From contig JACPOB010000145.1 in assembly GCA_016185145.1 (NCBI GenBank), positions 1-50,786 on the forward strand: a stretch of DNA of 50,786 nucleotides. Direction: 5' to 3'. The notes under the pieces are model-generated. The model saw only the letters and a program-made list of their open reading frames with translations. It had not been told where the DNA came from and did not search any database. The translations under genes and the position numbers were made by a program. Below are positions 33,031 through 41,193 of the stretch, one piece after another; the first letter of the stretch is position 1, and each line of letters begins with the position of its first letter. This DNA is from Rhodospirillales bacterium. GTDB taxonomy: Bacteria > Pseudomonadota > Alphaproteobacteria > Reyranellales > Reyranellaceae.

Positions 33031-33047
33031 TATGAGCAAAGCTCATA
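33031..33047. promoter_or_regulatory. TetR operator candidate
   Basis: TATGAGC (33031-33037) AAA GCTCATA (33041-33047): a perfect 7-bp palindrome around 3 bases, the usual size for TetR operators. It overlaps a CATAAT -10-like hexamer (33044-33049) on the plus strand and a TATTAT-like hexamer on the minus strand, so binding would block both divergent promoters. Confidence 0.7.
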
Positions 33048-33057
33048 ATATAGCGCC

Positions 33058-33972
33058 ATGGAAGAAATCGGCACTCTCTACCTGATCATCCTGCCGATCG
33101 TGATCGGCGCTGGCATTCTCGAGGCGTTGTGGCTCCAGCGCACCCGCCACGAAGGATATGACTGGAAATCCTGGGCCTGCTCGCTCGGCGATCTCGCCGG
33201 TCGCCGCGTGCTCGGCCTCATCCCCTACGCGCTGGCCGCGCCCTACCTGGCCTGGGCCTACGATCACCGGCTGTTCACGCTGTCGCTCGACAGCGCGTGG
33301 TCGGTCGTCGTGCTCTTCGTCGGCCTGGAATTCTTCTATTACTGGTATCACCGCACCAGCCACACCGTGCGCTGGTTCTGGATGTCGCATCAGGTCCATC
33401 ACTCGCCCAACCAGCTTGCCCTGGCCGCCGCCTATCGCCTCGGCTGGTTCGGCCGTTTCACCGGGACGGCGCTGTTCTTCACGCCGCTGGTGCTGCTGGG
33501 GTTCACGCCGACCGTCGTGCTCTCGGCGCTGTTCCTGAACCTGATCTACCAGTTCTGGCTGCACGCCGACTGGATCCCGCGGCTGGGCTGGGTGGAGTAC
33601 GTGCTGAACACGCCCTCGAGCCACCGCGTGCACCACGCCCGCAATCCGGAGTATCTCGACGCCAACTATGGCGGCGTGCTGATCGTGTTCGACCGCCTGT
33701 TCGGAACGTACATCGCGGAGCGCAAGGAAGTGCCCTGCGACTACGGCACCGTCACGCCGGATGTCTCTTCGCGCAATCCGTTCTTCCTGAACTTCATGCC
33801 GTGGGTCGGCCTCTTCAAGGACGTGCGCTCCGCCCGCTCGCTGGCCGAGGCCTGGATGTACGTGTTCGGCGCGCCGGGCTGGCGGCCCGGCGGCGAGGGC
33901 CTGACCACGGTCGACATCCGCCGCAAGGCCGGCCTGGCCACCACTCGGGCGGCTCAGCCGGTCATGACGTAA
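33058..33972 (+). CDS. Sterol desaturase / fatty acid hydroxylase family protein
   Basis: A di-iron membrane oxygenase (304 aa) that hydroxylates or desaturates lipids. It has at least four hydrophobic segments and the three His boxes HRTSH (res ~98), HQVHH (~111) and HRVHH (~189), with a further HADW. These bind the two irons. No ribosome site precedes ATG 33058, and the best -10 candidate is only about 8 bases upstream, suggesting a leaderless message. Probable target of the divergent TetR regulator. Substrate unknown; bacterial members act on hopanoids, carotenoids or fatty acyl chains. Confidence 0.93.
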   Translation: MEEIGTLYLIILPIVIGAGILEALWLQRTRHEGYDWKSWACSLGDLAGRRVLGLIPYALAAPYLAWAYDHRLFTLSLDSAWSVVVLFVGLEFFYYWYHRTSHTVRWFWMSHQVHHSPNQLALAAAYRLGWFGRFTGTALFFTPLVLLGFTPTVVLSALFLNLIYQFWLHADWIPRLGWVEYVLNTPSSHRVHHARNPEYLDANYGGVLIVFDRLFGTYIAERKEVPCDYGTVTPDVSSRNPFFLNFMPWVGLFKDVRSARSLAEAWMYVFGAPGWRPGGEGLTTVDIRRKAGLATTRAAQPVMT

Positions 33973-34026
33973 TCTCCTTGAGCGGTCTGCCGGCCGCCGA
34001 CAGATTGGCGGCGAAGGAGACCGTCC

Positions 34027-34752
34027 ATGGCGAGTGACAAGGTCTGTGTCGTGATCGGTGCGGGCGATGCGACGGGCGGTGCTATCGCCCGTCGCTTTGC
34101 ACGCGAGGGCTACACCGCGGTGGTGACACGACGCAGCGCCGACAAGCTGAAGCACCTGGTGGCGCAGATCACCGAGGACGGCGGCAAGGTCCATCCCTTC
34201 GGCTCGGACGCGCGCGACGAGGAGCAGGTGCTGAAACTGTTCCGCGAGATCGAGACCGAGATCGGCGAGATCGAAGTCTTCGTCTTCAACATCGGCGGCA
34301 ACGTGCGCTTCGACATCCGCGACACGACGGCCCGCGTCTACCGCAAGGTCTGGGAGATGACGGCCTTCGCCGGGTTCCTCACGGCGCGCGAAGCCGCCAA
34401 GGCGATGGTGCCGCGCGGCCGCGGCACCATGCCGTTCACCGGCGCCACCGCCAGCCTGCGCGGCGGCCGCGGCTTCTCGGCCTTCGCCGGCGGCAAGCAC
34501 GCCGTGCGCGCGCTGGCGCAATCGATGGCGCGCGAGCTCGGGCCGCAGAACATCCACGTCGCCCATGTCGTGATCGACGGCGCCATCGATACCGAATGGA
34601 TCAAGGCCAACTTTCCCGAGCGCTACGACGCCGGCCCCGACGCCATCGTGGATCCGGACGATATCGCCGAGGTCTACTGGCAGATCCACCGGCAGAAGCG
34701 CTCGGCCTGGACCTTCGAGATGGATCTCAGGCCGTGGAAAGAAGCGTGGTGA
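34027..34752 (+). CDS. SDR-family protein with Phe in the catalytic Tyr position
   Basis: A Rossmann-fold SDR (241 aa). It has the coenzyme motif VIGAGDATGGAIARRF and an NIGGN motif in place of NNAG. The catalytic Ser is in FTGATASLRG. The YxxxK position reads FAGGK (in GFSAFAGGKHAVRALAQSMARE), so the usual Tyr is replaced by Phe while the Lys remains. The end HVVIDGAIDTEW fits a subgroup of SDRs I remember as having this feature. If the Tyr is missing, a dehydrogenase reaction by the standard mechanism is doubtful. It follows the desaturase gene by 54 bases. Confidence 0.85.
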   Translation: MASDKVCVVIGAGDATGGAIARRFAREGYTAVVTRRSADKLKHLVAQITEDGGKVHPFGSDARDEEQVLKLFREIETEIGEIEVFVFNIGGNVRFDIRDTTARVYRKVWEMTAFAGFLTAREAAKAMVPRGRGTMPFTGATASLRGGRGFSAFAGGKHAVRALAQSMARELGPQNIHVAHVVIDGAIDTEWIKANFPERYDAGPDAIVDPDDIAEVYWQIHRQKRSAWTFEMDLRPWKEAW

Positions 34753-34767
34753 GTCGGGAGGAGAGGA

Positions 34768-34977
34768 TCAGTAGCGGGGAGTCGTCGCCGCGCCTAGGCC
34801 GGCGCCGACCGCCGTGCCGACCAGAGCGCCGGGCAGGAGGCCGATCGGCGTCAGGGCGCCGATGATCGCGCCCGAGCCGGCGCCGATGCCGCCGCCGGTG
34901 ACGGCGCGCTGGCCCCAGGTATCGCCGCAGGCCGTGGTGCCGAGGAGGATGGCGGCCAGGACCAAGTATTTCGTCAT
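34768..34977 (-). CDS. Small glycine-zipper lipoprotein
   Basis: A 69-residue lipoprotein: signal sequence MTKYLVLAAILLGTTAC with the lipobox-like TTAC (Cys17), then a Gly/Ala-rich stretch (VTGGGIGAGSGAIIGALTPIGLLPGALVGTAVGAGLG) with a glycine zipper typical of small outer-membrane or osmotically induced lipoproteins. The lipobox is not ideal (Thr at -3). It is convergent with the SDR gene. Function unknown. Confidence 0.78.
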   Translation of the reverse strand: MTKYLVLAAILLGTTACGDTWGQRAVTGGGIGAGSGAIIGALTPIGLLPGALVGTAVGAGLGAATTPRY

Positions 34978-35049
34978 GTGAAGGCACCCTGTTTGGATAT
35001 TGTCGTCTAGCTTTACGTATCGACTGCGGCTTCGTGCTGTGGCCTAACT

Positions 35050-35352
35050 GTGATCGTGAATACCGACATCGAAATCTGGCTGCTGTTCGCGCCGTTCTGG
35101 ATCCTGGGAATGGCCGCCCTGATCGGCGGCCTGTGGCACATAGTGCATGCATGGCTGGCGACGCATCGCGCCCAGGCGGCGGGCCATGTCCGCAAGCCCG
35201 CCGTCTTTTCCAGTGGCCTGCGATGGCACGAGCTGCCCGACCAGGGGCGCCACCATCTCAAGCGGGGCTTCCTCTGGCTGGGCGCCTTCTTTGCGTTGAC
35301 GTTGCTGGGGATAGGCGTTGGTGTTGCCGTCGGGCTGGTGCTCGGCCGTTAG
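35050..35352 (+). CDS. Small membrane protein, 100 aa
   Basis: Two hydrophobic segments, IWLLFAPFWILGMAALIGGLWHIVHAWL (res ~9-36) and FLWLGAFFALTLLGIGVGVAVGLVLG (res ~73-98), flank a polar middle loop rich in His, Gln and Arg. Not recognised as a family. GTG starts are available at 35050 and 35056; I chose the first. No strong ribosome site is seen. Divergent from the small lipoprotein at 34768-34977. Confidence 0.6.
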   Translation: MIVNTDIEIWLLFAPFWILGMAALIGGLWHIVHAWLATHRAQAAGHVRKPAVFSSGLRWHELPDQGRHHLKRGFLWLGAFFALTLLGIGVGVAVGLVLGR

Positions 35353-35359
35353 CGGCCGC

Positions 35360-35485
35360 TCATCCCGCGATCAGCGCGATCACTTCGTAGTCGCTGGGAT
35401 CGGGTCCGGCGATCAGCAACTGGGGATCGCAGCCGGTCACGACGATCCCTAAAAGGCCGAGTGAAATCAGACACTTACGCCACAT
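35360..35485 (-). CDS. 41-residue lipoprotein
   Basis: The ATG at 35485 is preceded by a good GGAGG site (6 bases away), giving a 41-residue product whose start MWRKCLISLGLLGIVVTGC is a full lipoprotein signal, with VTGC at res 16-19 as the lipobox. The mature part is only about 23 residues (CDPQLLIAGPDPSDYEVI ALIAG), ending at TGA 35360. It is too short for most gene finders. It lies 52 bases downstream of the quinone reductase gene on the same strand. Function unknown; small lipoproteins like this are often of the entericidin or stress type, but there is no sequence similarity to support that. Confidence 0.65.
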   Translation of the reverse strand: MWRKCLISLGLLGIVVTGCDPQLLIAGPDPSDYEVIALIAG

Positions 35486-35537
35486 GGCGGCCCTCCGTCA
35501 GCGACACAAACGCCGTTCTTGCTGCTTGGTTGCGCGC

Positions 35538-36128
35538 TCAGATGCGACCAATGCGGCGCCGGACCTTTTCCAGGAAGGCGTCGCGCGAGGCGGGAGTGGA
35601 GGCGTCCATGCCGTAATGGGCGAGGTAAAAGGACTGCGCGTCCCTGGCGCACAACGGCTTCATGCCGCGCATCAGGACCTTGCGGCCGGCGTCGCCGGCG
35701 AATACCCGCACGATCCACCATGACGAACCGTAGCTGGTGACCACGCCGAACAGCTTGATGTTGCGCAGGCTGGGCCTGAGGTGTCCGTCGTCGGGATCGT
35801 AGCTGAACGCGATGCCGGGACCCCAGACGCGATCGACCCAGCCCTTGAGCATGGCCGGCATGGCGAACCACCAGTGCGGGAAGCACAGGATCAGGCCGTC
35901 GACTTGCTTCAGGATCTCGACATAGCGGGCGACGGCGCTGGCGTCGTAGTCGTTGCCCATGTAGGTGCGGCGTTCCTCGACGGTCATCGCCGGCGCGAAG
36001 CCCTCGCGATAGAGGTCCGTCGCCACGACGCCATGACCGTTCTGCTCGAGGGTGCTGATGACGGCGCGGAAGAGCGCGTGGTCATAGCTGTCGGTCAGGG
36101 GATGGCAGCAGACGACCTGGACTTGCAT
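35538..36128 (-). CDS. Flavodoxin-like NAD(P)H quinone oxidoreductase
   Basis: A Flavodoxin_2 family reductase (196 aa) that performs two-electron reduction of quinones with FAD or FMN. Motifs: VVCCHPLTDSYDHALFRAV at the start, LILCFPHWWFAMPAMLKGWVDRVWGPGIAF (the family signature around the flavin pocket), and NIKLFGVVTSYGSSWWIVRVFAGD. Related to MdaB, YwrO and KefF-type proteins. It is divergent from the VOC gene by 50 bases. Confidence 0.88.
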   Translation of the reverse strand: MQVQVVCCHPLTDSYDHALFRAVISTLEQNGHGVVATDLYREGFAPAMTVEERRTYMGNDYDASAVARYVEILKQVDGLILCFPHWWFAMPAMLKGWVDRVWGPGIAFSYDPDDGHLRPSLRNIKLFGVVTSYGSSWWIVRVFAGDAGRKVLMRGMKPLCARDAQSFYLAHYGMDASTPASRDAFLEKVRRRIGRI

Positions 36129-36178
36129 CCGCCAACAACGAACGACCGCCGTCTCTGTTCCAGTGCTAACATGGCGGG

Positions 36179-36613
36179 ATGCTAAGACACTTCGACCACG
36201 TCACCGTGGCCGTGACCGATCCCGCCGCCGCCATTGGCTTCTTCACCCTGCTGGGCTTCGAACTCGACAAGGACGTGGTGATCAAGGGTCCGGTGATGGA
36301 CCAGTACATGGGCATCGCCAACCTCGAGGCCCGCCACATCACCCTGATGCTGAAGGGCTCCGAGCCTCGATGCGAAGTGCAGCTCCTGCACTTCCTCAAT
36401 CCGCCGGTGAAACGGGAAGGCGACATCGCCCGGCTCGACCGCATCGGCTTCAACCATATCTGCTTCGCCGTCTCGGACATCGACGACCTGATCGCCAAGG
36501 TGACAGCGGCGGGTGTGCGCCTGCGCAACCGCCCGATGACCTTCCACGACCGCAAGCTGGTGTTCCTCGAGGGGCCGGACGGCATCACCGTCGAACTGGC
36601 GGAGTGGAAGTAG
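36179..36613 (+). CDS. VOC (glyoxalase/bleomycin-resistance) family protein
   Basis: A metal-binding vicinal-oxygen-chelate fold protein (144 aa) with paired beta-alpha-beta-beta-beta modules. Likely metal ligands are His7 in FDHVTVAV, the His in FNHICFAVSDIDDLIAKV and the Glu in GITVELAE, consistent with a methylmalonyl-CoA epimerase or glyoxalase-like member. The actual reaction cannot be told. The ion channel gene starts 4 bases after its stop, so the two are co-transcribed. Confidence 0.87.
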   Translation: MLRHFDHVTVAVTDPAAAIGFFTLLGFELDKDVVIKGPVMDQYMGIANLEARHITLMLKGSEPRCEVQLLHFLNPPVKREGDIARLDRIGFNHICFAVSDIDDLIAKVTAAGVRLRNRPMTFHDRKLVFLEGPDGITVELAEWK

Positions 36614-36617
36614 CGCC

Positions 36618-37304
36618 ATGCCCATCGACTTCCCGATGAAGCGTCGAATCGCCTACATGCGGCGCAACCGTTGCGGCGTGCTGCTGGTGGCGCTCTGCCT
36701 GTTCATCCTGATCAATCCCTTCGTGGCCGGCTCGCTCGGAGCCGTGTTCCTGGCGCTCGGAATGGTGACCATCCTGGTGCTCGCGATGTGGGCCTTGCGG
36801 GCGCGCCGCCGGACGCTGCTGGCGCTCGGCCTGCTGGCGTTGTTCACCGTCAACGCGGTCGCGGTGGACCGGCTGGGCGCGCACTGGCTGCGGCCGGCAA
36901 CGCTTGGCGTCACCGCGATGTTCATCGGGTCCGTGACGGCCGGATTGCTCTACTACGTGCTGGATTGGCGCCCCATCACCACCGACAAGGTGTTCGGTGC
37001 GGTCGCGGCCTATGTCCTGATCGCCTTCACTTTCGCGAGCTTGTTCGGCCTCTTGCAGCAGCTTCAGCCGCACGCTTTCTACGCCTCGCTGGTGCATGCG
37101 CCGGACGAGCACCTGGACTGGCCGACCATGATGTACTTCTCGTTCACGGTACTGACGTCGACCGGCTTCGGCGAGATCACGCCGGTCACCAAGATGGCGC
37201 GCAGCCTGATCATCATCGAGCAGGTGCTGGGCGTGATGTACGTCGCCTTCCTGATCGCGCGTTTGGCCAATCTCTACCGGAACACGGGTAAGCACCGGCC
37301 ATAG
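36618..37304 (+). CDS. Two-pore-type ion channel (potassium channel family)
   Basis: A membrane protein of 228 aa with several hydrophobic helices and a C-terminal pore module: helix GAVAAYVLIAFTFASLFGLLQ, the pore loop TMMYFSFTVLTSTGFGEITPV, then helix SLIIIEQVLGVMYVAFLIARL. The selectivity-filter position reads TSTGFG rather than TVGYG, a variant seen in bacterial ion-channel-2 proteins. Four N-terminal hydrophobic segments precede it. It probably passes K+, possibly with low selectivity. Coupled to the VOC gene with a 4-base gap. Confidence 0.85.
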   Translation: MPIDFPMKRRIAYMRRNRCGVLLVALCLFILINPFVAGSLGAVFLALGMVTILVLAMWALRARRRTLLALGLLALFTVNAVAVDRLGAHWLRPATLGVTAMFIGSVTAGLLYYVLDWRPITTDKVFGAVAAYVLIAFTFASLFGLLQQLQPHAFYASLVHAPDEHLDWPTMMYFSFTVLTSTGFGEITPVTKMARSLIIIEQVLGVMYVAFLIARLANLYRNTGKHRP

Positions 37305-37309
37305 CTTCG

Positions 37310-37915
37310 TCACGGCTCGGTCGAGCGGAAGGCGTCCTGCTCCAGGAGCCCGCGGCAATGCGCGTGCAGGCGCGGCATCTCGGCCGCCGTGTCGACCTCG
37401 AGGCCGCGCGCCAGCCGCTCGGCGATGAAGGCCGTGACGTCGGCCTGGGTGAGGCGGCCCAGCATCAGATAATCCTGCCCCGGCCCGACCATCGTCTCGA
37501 CGGCGGCCAGCGCATGCTTCATCTGCGCCATGCAATCGTCGATCCACGGCTGGTGCACCTTCTCCGGCGGATGGTGATTGCGCTCGTAGGCGGCGTGCAG
37601 GCCCTTGTCGCAGGCGCCCATCATCAGCGCCGCCACGCGCAGCACGGCGCGCCGGTCGGCGCCCGCCGGTGGCGTCATTGCCCGCTCGCGGCCGGCGACC
37701 TCGTCGAGATGGTCGATGATGGCGGCGCTGTCTAAAAGGGTTTCGCCGTTGTCGAGCACCAGGGCCGGAATCCGCCCCAGCGGGTTCGCGGCGCGGACAT
37801 CGGTGCGGTTGCCGAACCCCGAAAGGTCACGCTGCTCGAAGGGCAGGCCGTAGGCCTTGAGCGTGATGGCGACGCGCCGTGTGTAGGGCGAGCGGTTCAC
37901 TCCGATGAGCAGCAT
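37310..37915 (-). CDS. Glutathione S-transferase family protein
   Basis: A cytosolic GST-fold protein (201 aa): thioredoxin-like N-domain (MLLIGVNRSPYTRRVAITLKAYGLPFEQRDLSGF, the LGRIPALVLDNGETLLDSAAIIDHLDE block with cis-Pro and glutathione-binding Ser) and a helical C-domain (QADVTAFIAERLARGLEVD). The active residue is probably Ser9 in the SPYTRR motif. Start chosen at ATG 37915, the family start. Convergent with the ion channel gene, 5 bases apart, and divergent from the PKS gene. Confidence 0.9.
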   Translation of the reverse strand: MLLIGVNRSPYTRRVAITLKAYGLPFEQRDLSGFGNRTDVRAANPLGRIPALVLDNGETLLDSAAIIDHLDEVAGRERAMTPPAGADRRAVLRVAALMMGACDKGLHAAYERNHHPPEKVHQPWIDDCMAQMKHALAAVETMVGPGQDYLMLGRLTQADVTAFIAERLARGLEVDTAAEMPRLHAHCRGLLEQDAFRSTEP

Positions 37916-38003
37916 TCTTCCTCTCAGGCCGACGCGGCGAGCCGCCAAATGTGCGGAGATCATGGCAGCACGGGAAGAGGCCTTCGCGCTATCGTGACTT
38001 GCG

Positions 38004-39137
38004 GTGAGCGACCACGTTGATGATCTGCTGGAGGCGAGCGCCCAGTTGTCCAAGCCGACCATGAGGAAGCCGATGCAGAACGATGCCAGCCGGTCAGCGG
38101 CGCTGCTTTCCATCGGCCACGCCGTTCCGCCGCACCGCCTGCTGCAGTCCGACGCCGCGGCGGCGGCGCGCCGTATCTTCGCCCATCGCTACGCCGCCTT
38201 CGAGCGCATGGCGCCGGTGTTCGAGACGTCCGGCATCCGCACGCGCCACACCGTGAAGCCGATCGACTGGTACTTCTCCGACCTCGATTGGCCGGAGCGC
38301 AACGCCGCCTATCTCGCCGGCGCGCAGGAGCTGTTCGTCGCGGCCGCCTCCCGCGCGCTGGCCGATGCCGGGTGCGAGGCGAGCGACGTCGACACCATCG
38401 TCACCATCTCCTCGACCGGAATCGCCACGCCCAGCCTCGAGGCGCGAGTCGCCGGCCGAATGGGCTTCCGCTCCGACGTCGAGCGCGTGCCGGTGTTCGG
38501 CCTGGGCTGCGCCGGCGGCGTCTCGGGCCTGGCGATCGCTGATCGCCTGGCGCGGGCGCGGCCGGGCTCGACCGTGCTCCTGGTGGCGATCGAGATCTGC
38601 ACCGCGGCCTTCCGCATGGACCAGCTCACCAGCGCCAACATGGTGGCGACCGCGCTGTTCGGCGACGGCGCGGCGGCCTGCCTCGTGCGCACCGGCGAGA
38701 CCGGCCTGGCGCGCATCGAGGGCGCCGGCGAGCATCTGTGGCCCGACAGCCTCGACATCATGGGATGGAAGGTCGATCCGACCGGGCTCGGCGTCATCTT
38801 CGATCGCGCCATCCCGCCGTTCGCCGAGGAGCATGTCGGCGCCGCGGTCGACGGCATCCTGGCGCGCATCGGCGTCGAGCGCGCGTCGGTCGACCGCTTC
38901 ACCTGCCACCCCGGCGGCGCCAAGGTGATCACTGCGCTGGAGAGTACGCTGCACCTCGACCAGGGCGCGCTCGATCATGAGCGCGCCGTGCTCGAGGAGT
39001 ACGGCAACATGTCGGCGCCGACTGTTCTGTTCGTGCTCGACCGATTGGCGAAGCAGCGGCTGCCGCAGCGCACCGTGCTGACGGCGCTGGGACCAGGCTT
39101 CACCTGCAGCTGCCTGTCGCTCGCGCGAGCCGCGTGA
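38004..39137 (+). CDS. Type III polyketide synthase
   Basis: A chalcone-synthase-fold condensing enzyme (377 aa from GTG 38004) that extends an acyl-CoA starter with malonyl-CoA to make a pyrone, resorcinol or related ring. The catalytic triad is visible: Cys169 in FGLGCAGGVSGL, His302 in CHPGGAKVI, and Asn335 in EEYGNMSAPTV. The final ALGPGFTCSC is the family GFGPG-like loop. The first ~30 residues are probably not conserved, so a later start (ATG 38061 or 38073) is possible. The next gene overlaps its stop (GTGATG), so it is the first of a coupled three-gene operon. Confidence 0.9.
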   Translation: MSDHVDDLLEASAQLSKPTMRKPMQNDASRSAALLSIGHAVPPHRLLQSDAAAAARRIFAHRYAAFERMAPVFETSGIRTRHTVKPIDWYFSDLDWPERNAAYLAGAQELFVAAASRALADAGCEASDVDTIVTISSTGIATPSLEARVAGRMGFRSDVERVPVFGLGCAGGVSGLAIADRLARARPGSTVLLVAIEICTAAFRMDQLTSANMVATALFGDGAAACLVRTGETGLARIEGAGEHLWPDSLDIMGWKVDPTGLGVIFDRAIPPFAEEHVGAAVDGILARIGVERASVDRFTCHPGGAKVITALESTLHLDQGALDHERAVLEEYGNMSAPTVLFVLDRLAKQRLPQRTVLTALGPGFTCSCLSLARAA

Positions 39138-39631
39138 TGCTCCTGGCGGGGGCCATTCTCGGTTTGGTGACCCTGCAGCGCCTCGGCGAGCTTGTGCTGT
39201 CGCGACGCAACACCGAACGCCTGCTGGCCCAGGGGGCGCACGAAGTCGCGGCCGGTCATTATCCGCTGATCGTGGCCTTGCATGCCGCGTGGCTCGCCGG
39301 TCTTTGGTATTTCGCGGTCTGGCGCGCCGATGTCGGCGTGAACCTGGCCTGGCTGACCGTATTCGTCGTCCTCCAGGGATTGCGCGTGTGGGTGATCGCC
39401 ACCCTTGGGCCGCGTTGGACGACGCGCATCATCGTGCTGCCCGGCGCGCCGCTGGTGAGGGAGGGACCGTACCGCTTCGTGTCGCATCCCAACTACTGCA
39501 TCGTCGCCGCCGAGATCCTGGTGCTGCCGCTCTGCTTCGGCCTGGTGTGGTACGGCATCGTGTTCTCAGGGCTGAACGCCCTGGTGCTGTGGATCCGCAT
39601 CCGCGCGGAAGGGGCGGCGCTCAGGCAATGA
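39134..39631 (+). CDS. Isoprenylcysteine carboxyl methyltransferase (ICMT)-like membrane methyltransferase
   Basis: A four-helix membrane protein of the ICMT/PEMT-like family (165 aa). It has the family C-terminal block LGPRWTTRIIVLPGAPLVREGPYRFVSHPNYCIVAAEILVLPL with the HPNY motif used to bind S-adenosylmethionine. In Bacillus the comparable protein BpsB sits next to the type III PKS BpsA and methylates its alkylpyrone, so this protein probably methylates the product of the neighbouring PKS. It overlaps both neighbours by 4 bases. Confidence 0.88.
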   Translation: MMLLAGAILGLVTLQRLGELVLSRRNTERLLAQGAHEVAAGHYPLIVALHAAWLAGLWYFAVWRADVGVNLAWLTVFVVLQGLRVWVIATLGPRWTTRIIVLPGAPLVREGPYRFVSHPNYCIVAAEILVLPLCFGLVWYGIVFSGLNALVLWIRIRAEGAALRQ

Positions 39632-41193
39632 CCGACGGGCGAGGAGCGAACGCCGGCACCTGGGTCGGCTTCTCGGCCATGACGCTCGGCATGTTCATGG
39701 CCGTGCTCGACATCCAGATCGTCGTCACGTCGCTGCCCGAGATCAGCGAGGCCCTGTCGATCGCGCCCGACCGGATGAGCTGGGTGCAGACGGCCTATCT
39801 CATCGCCGAGGTGATCGCGATCCCGTTGACCGGCCTTCTGACGCGCGTGCTAAGCCTGCGCTGGCTGTTCGTCGGCGCGCTCATTTTGTTCACCGTGGCC
39901 TCGGCCGCTTGTGCCGCAAGCGACGGCTTCGAGACGCTGATCGTCGCGCGGGTGGTGCAGGGCTTTGCCGGCGGCGTGCTGATCCCGTCGGTGTTCTCCG
40001 CCGTCTTCCTGCTCTTTCCCTTCCGCCAGCAGGGCGTCGCCACCACGCTGGCCGGCGTGATGGCCGTGCTGGCGCCGACCGTCGGTCCGCTGGTCGGCGG
40101 CTACATCACCCAGACCTGGTCCTGGCACTGGCTGTTCCTCGTCAACGTCCCGCCCGGCATCATCGCCGCCGCGATTGCCGCCTTCTTCCTGCCGCGCGAG
40201 GCGGGCGAATACACGCATGTCCGCACGCTCGACGTCGCCAGCCTCATCCTGATGGCGATCGCATTGGCGGCGCTGGAGATCGGGCTGAAGGATGCACCCA
40301 AGCACGGCTGGGCCTCGCTGCGCGTTCTCGGCCTGCTCGGCCTGTCGCTGTTCGCGGGATTTGCCTTCGTCCGCCGCAGCCTCGGCCGCTCCCAGCCGAT
40401 CGTCGACTTGAGCGCGCTCGCCGACTGCAACTTCGCGATCGGCTGCGTTCTCTCCTTCGCCCTGGGCGTCGGCCTCTACGGCTCCGTCTATCTGATGCCG
40501 GTGTTCCTGGGCTTCGTGCGCGAGCACGGCCCGCTCGACATCGGTCGCATCATGCTGGTGACGGGCGTGGCCCAGCTCGTCACCGCGCCGATCACCGTCG
40601 AGCTCGAGCGCCGCGTCGATGGCCGCCTGCTGATGCTGGGCGGCTTCTCGCTGTTCGCCCTCGGCCTGGGCTGGAGCGCCTTCCAGACCTGGGAGACCGA
40701 CTTCGACGAGATGCTGGTGCCGCAGATCCTGCGCGGCTCGGCCATCATGTTCTGCCTGCTCCCGCCGACCCGCCTTGCGCTCGGCCAGTTCCCGCCCGAA
40801 CGCGTCGCCGATGCGAGCGGCCTCTTCAACCTGATGCGCAACCTCGGCGGCGCGATCGGTCTCGCTCTGATCGACACCGTCATCTACGGCCGCGCGCCGA
40901 TCCTCGCCGAGGAGATCGGCCAGCGCCTGAAGCGCGGCGACGTCTCGGTCGCGCCGCTGGTCGGCATCCCGCCGGAGACTGTCGCGACCGCCACGACCCG
41001 CACGATCGACGCCGCCATGATCGAGACGGTGCGCCCGCTGGTCGAACGCGCCGGCCTCGTCAACGCCATCAACGAGGCCTGGGCGATGCTGGCGGCGATT
41101 ACCGCGTTGGCCCTGTTGGCGTTGCCGCTGATGATCACCCAGGGTCATCCTGAGCGCAGCGAAGGATCTCATGCCGGTAGCAAGCGGCGATGA
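39628..41193 (+). CDS. MFS drug/multidrug exporter, DHA2-type
   Basis: A 14-helix H+ antiporter (521 aa). It has MTLGMFMAVLDIQIVVTSLPEISEALSIAPDRMSWVQTAYLIAEVIAIPLTG (the DHA2 start with motif D1), then LTRVLSLRWLFVGALILF, LAPTVGPLVGGYITQTWSWHWLFLVNVPPGI (motif C region) and a long second half. It starts by an ATGA overlap with the ICMT gene, so it is probably the exporter for the methylated polyketide. The C-terminal tail HPERSEGSHAGSKRR is read from a repeat (41143-41220) and is not native. Confidence 0.9.
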   Translation: MTDGRGANAGTWVGFSAMTLGMFMAVLDIQIVVTSLPEISEALSIAPDRMSWVQTAYLIAEVIAIPLTGLLTRVLSLRWLFVGALILFTVASAACAASDGFETLIVARVVQGFAGGVLIPSVFSAVFLLFPFRQQGVATTLAGVMAVLAPTVGPLVGGYITQTWSWHWLFLVNVPPGIIAAAIAAFFLPREAGEYTHVRTLDVASLILMAIALAALEIGLKDAPKHGWASLRVLGLLGLSLFAGFAFVRRSLGRSQPIVDLSALADCNFAIGCVLSFALGVGLYGSVYLMPVFLGFVREHGPLDIGRIMLVTGVAQLVTAPITVELERRVDGRLLMLGGFSLFALGLGWSAFQTWETDFDEMLVPQILRGSAIMFCLLPPTRLALGQFPPERVADASGLFNLMRNLGGAIGLALIDTVIYGRAPILAEEIGQRLKRGDVSVAPLVGIPPETVATATTRTIDAAMIETVRPLVERAGLVNAINEAWAMLAAITALALLALPLMITQGHPERSEGSHAGSKRR

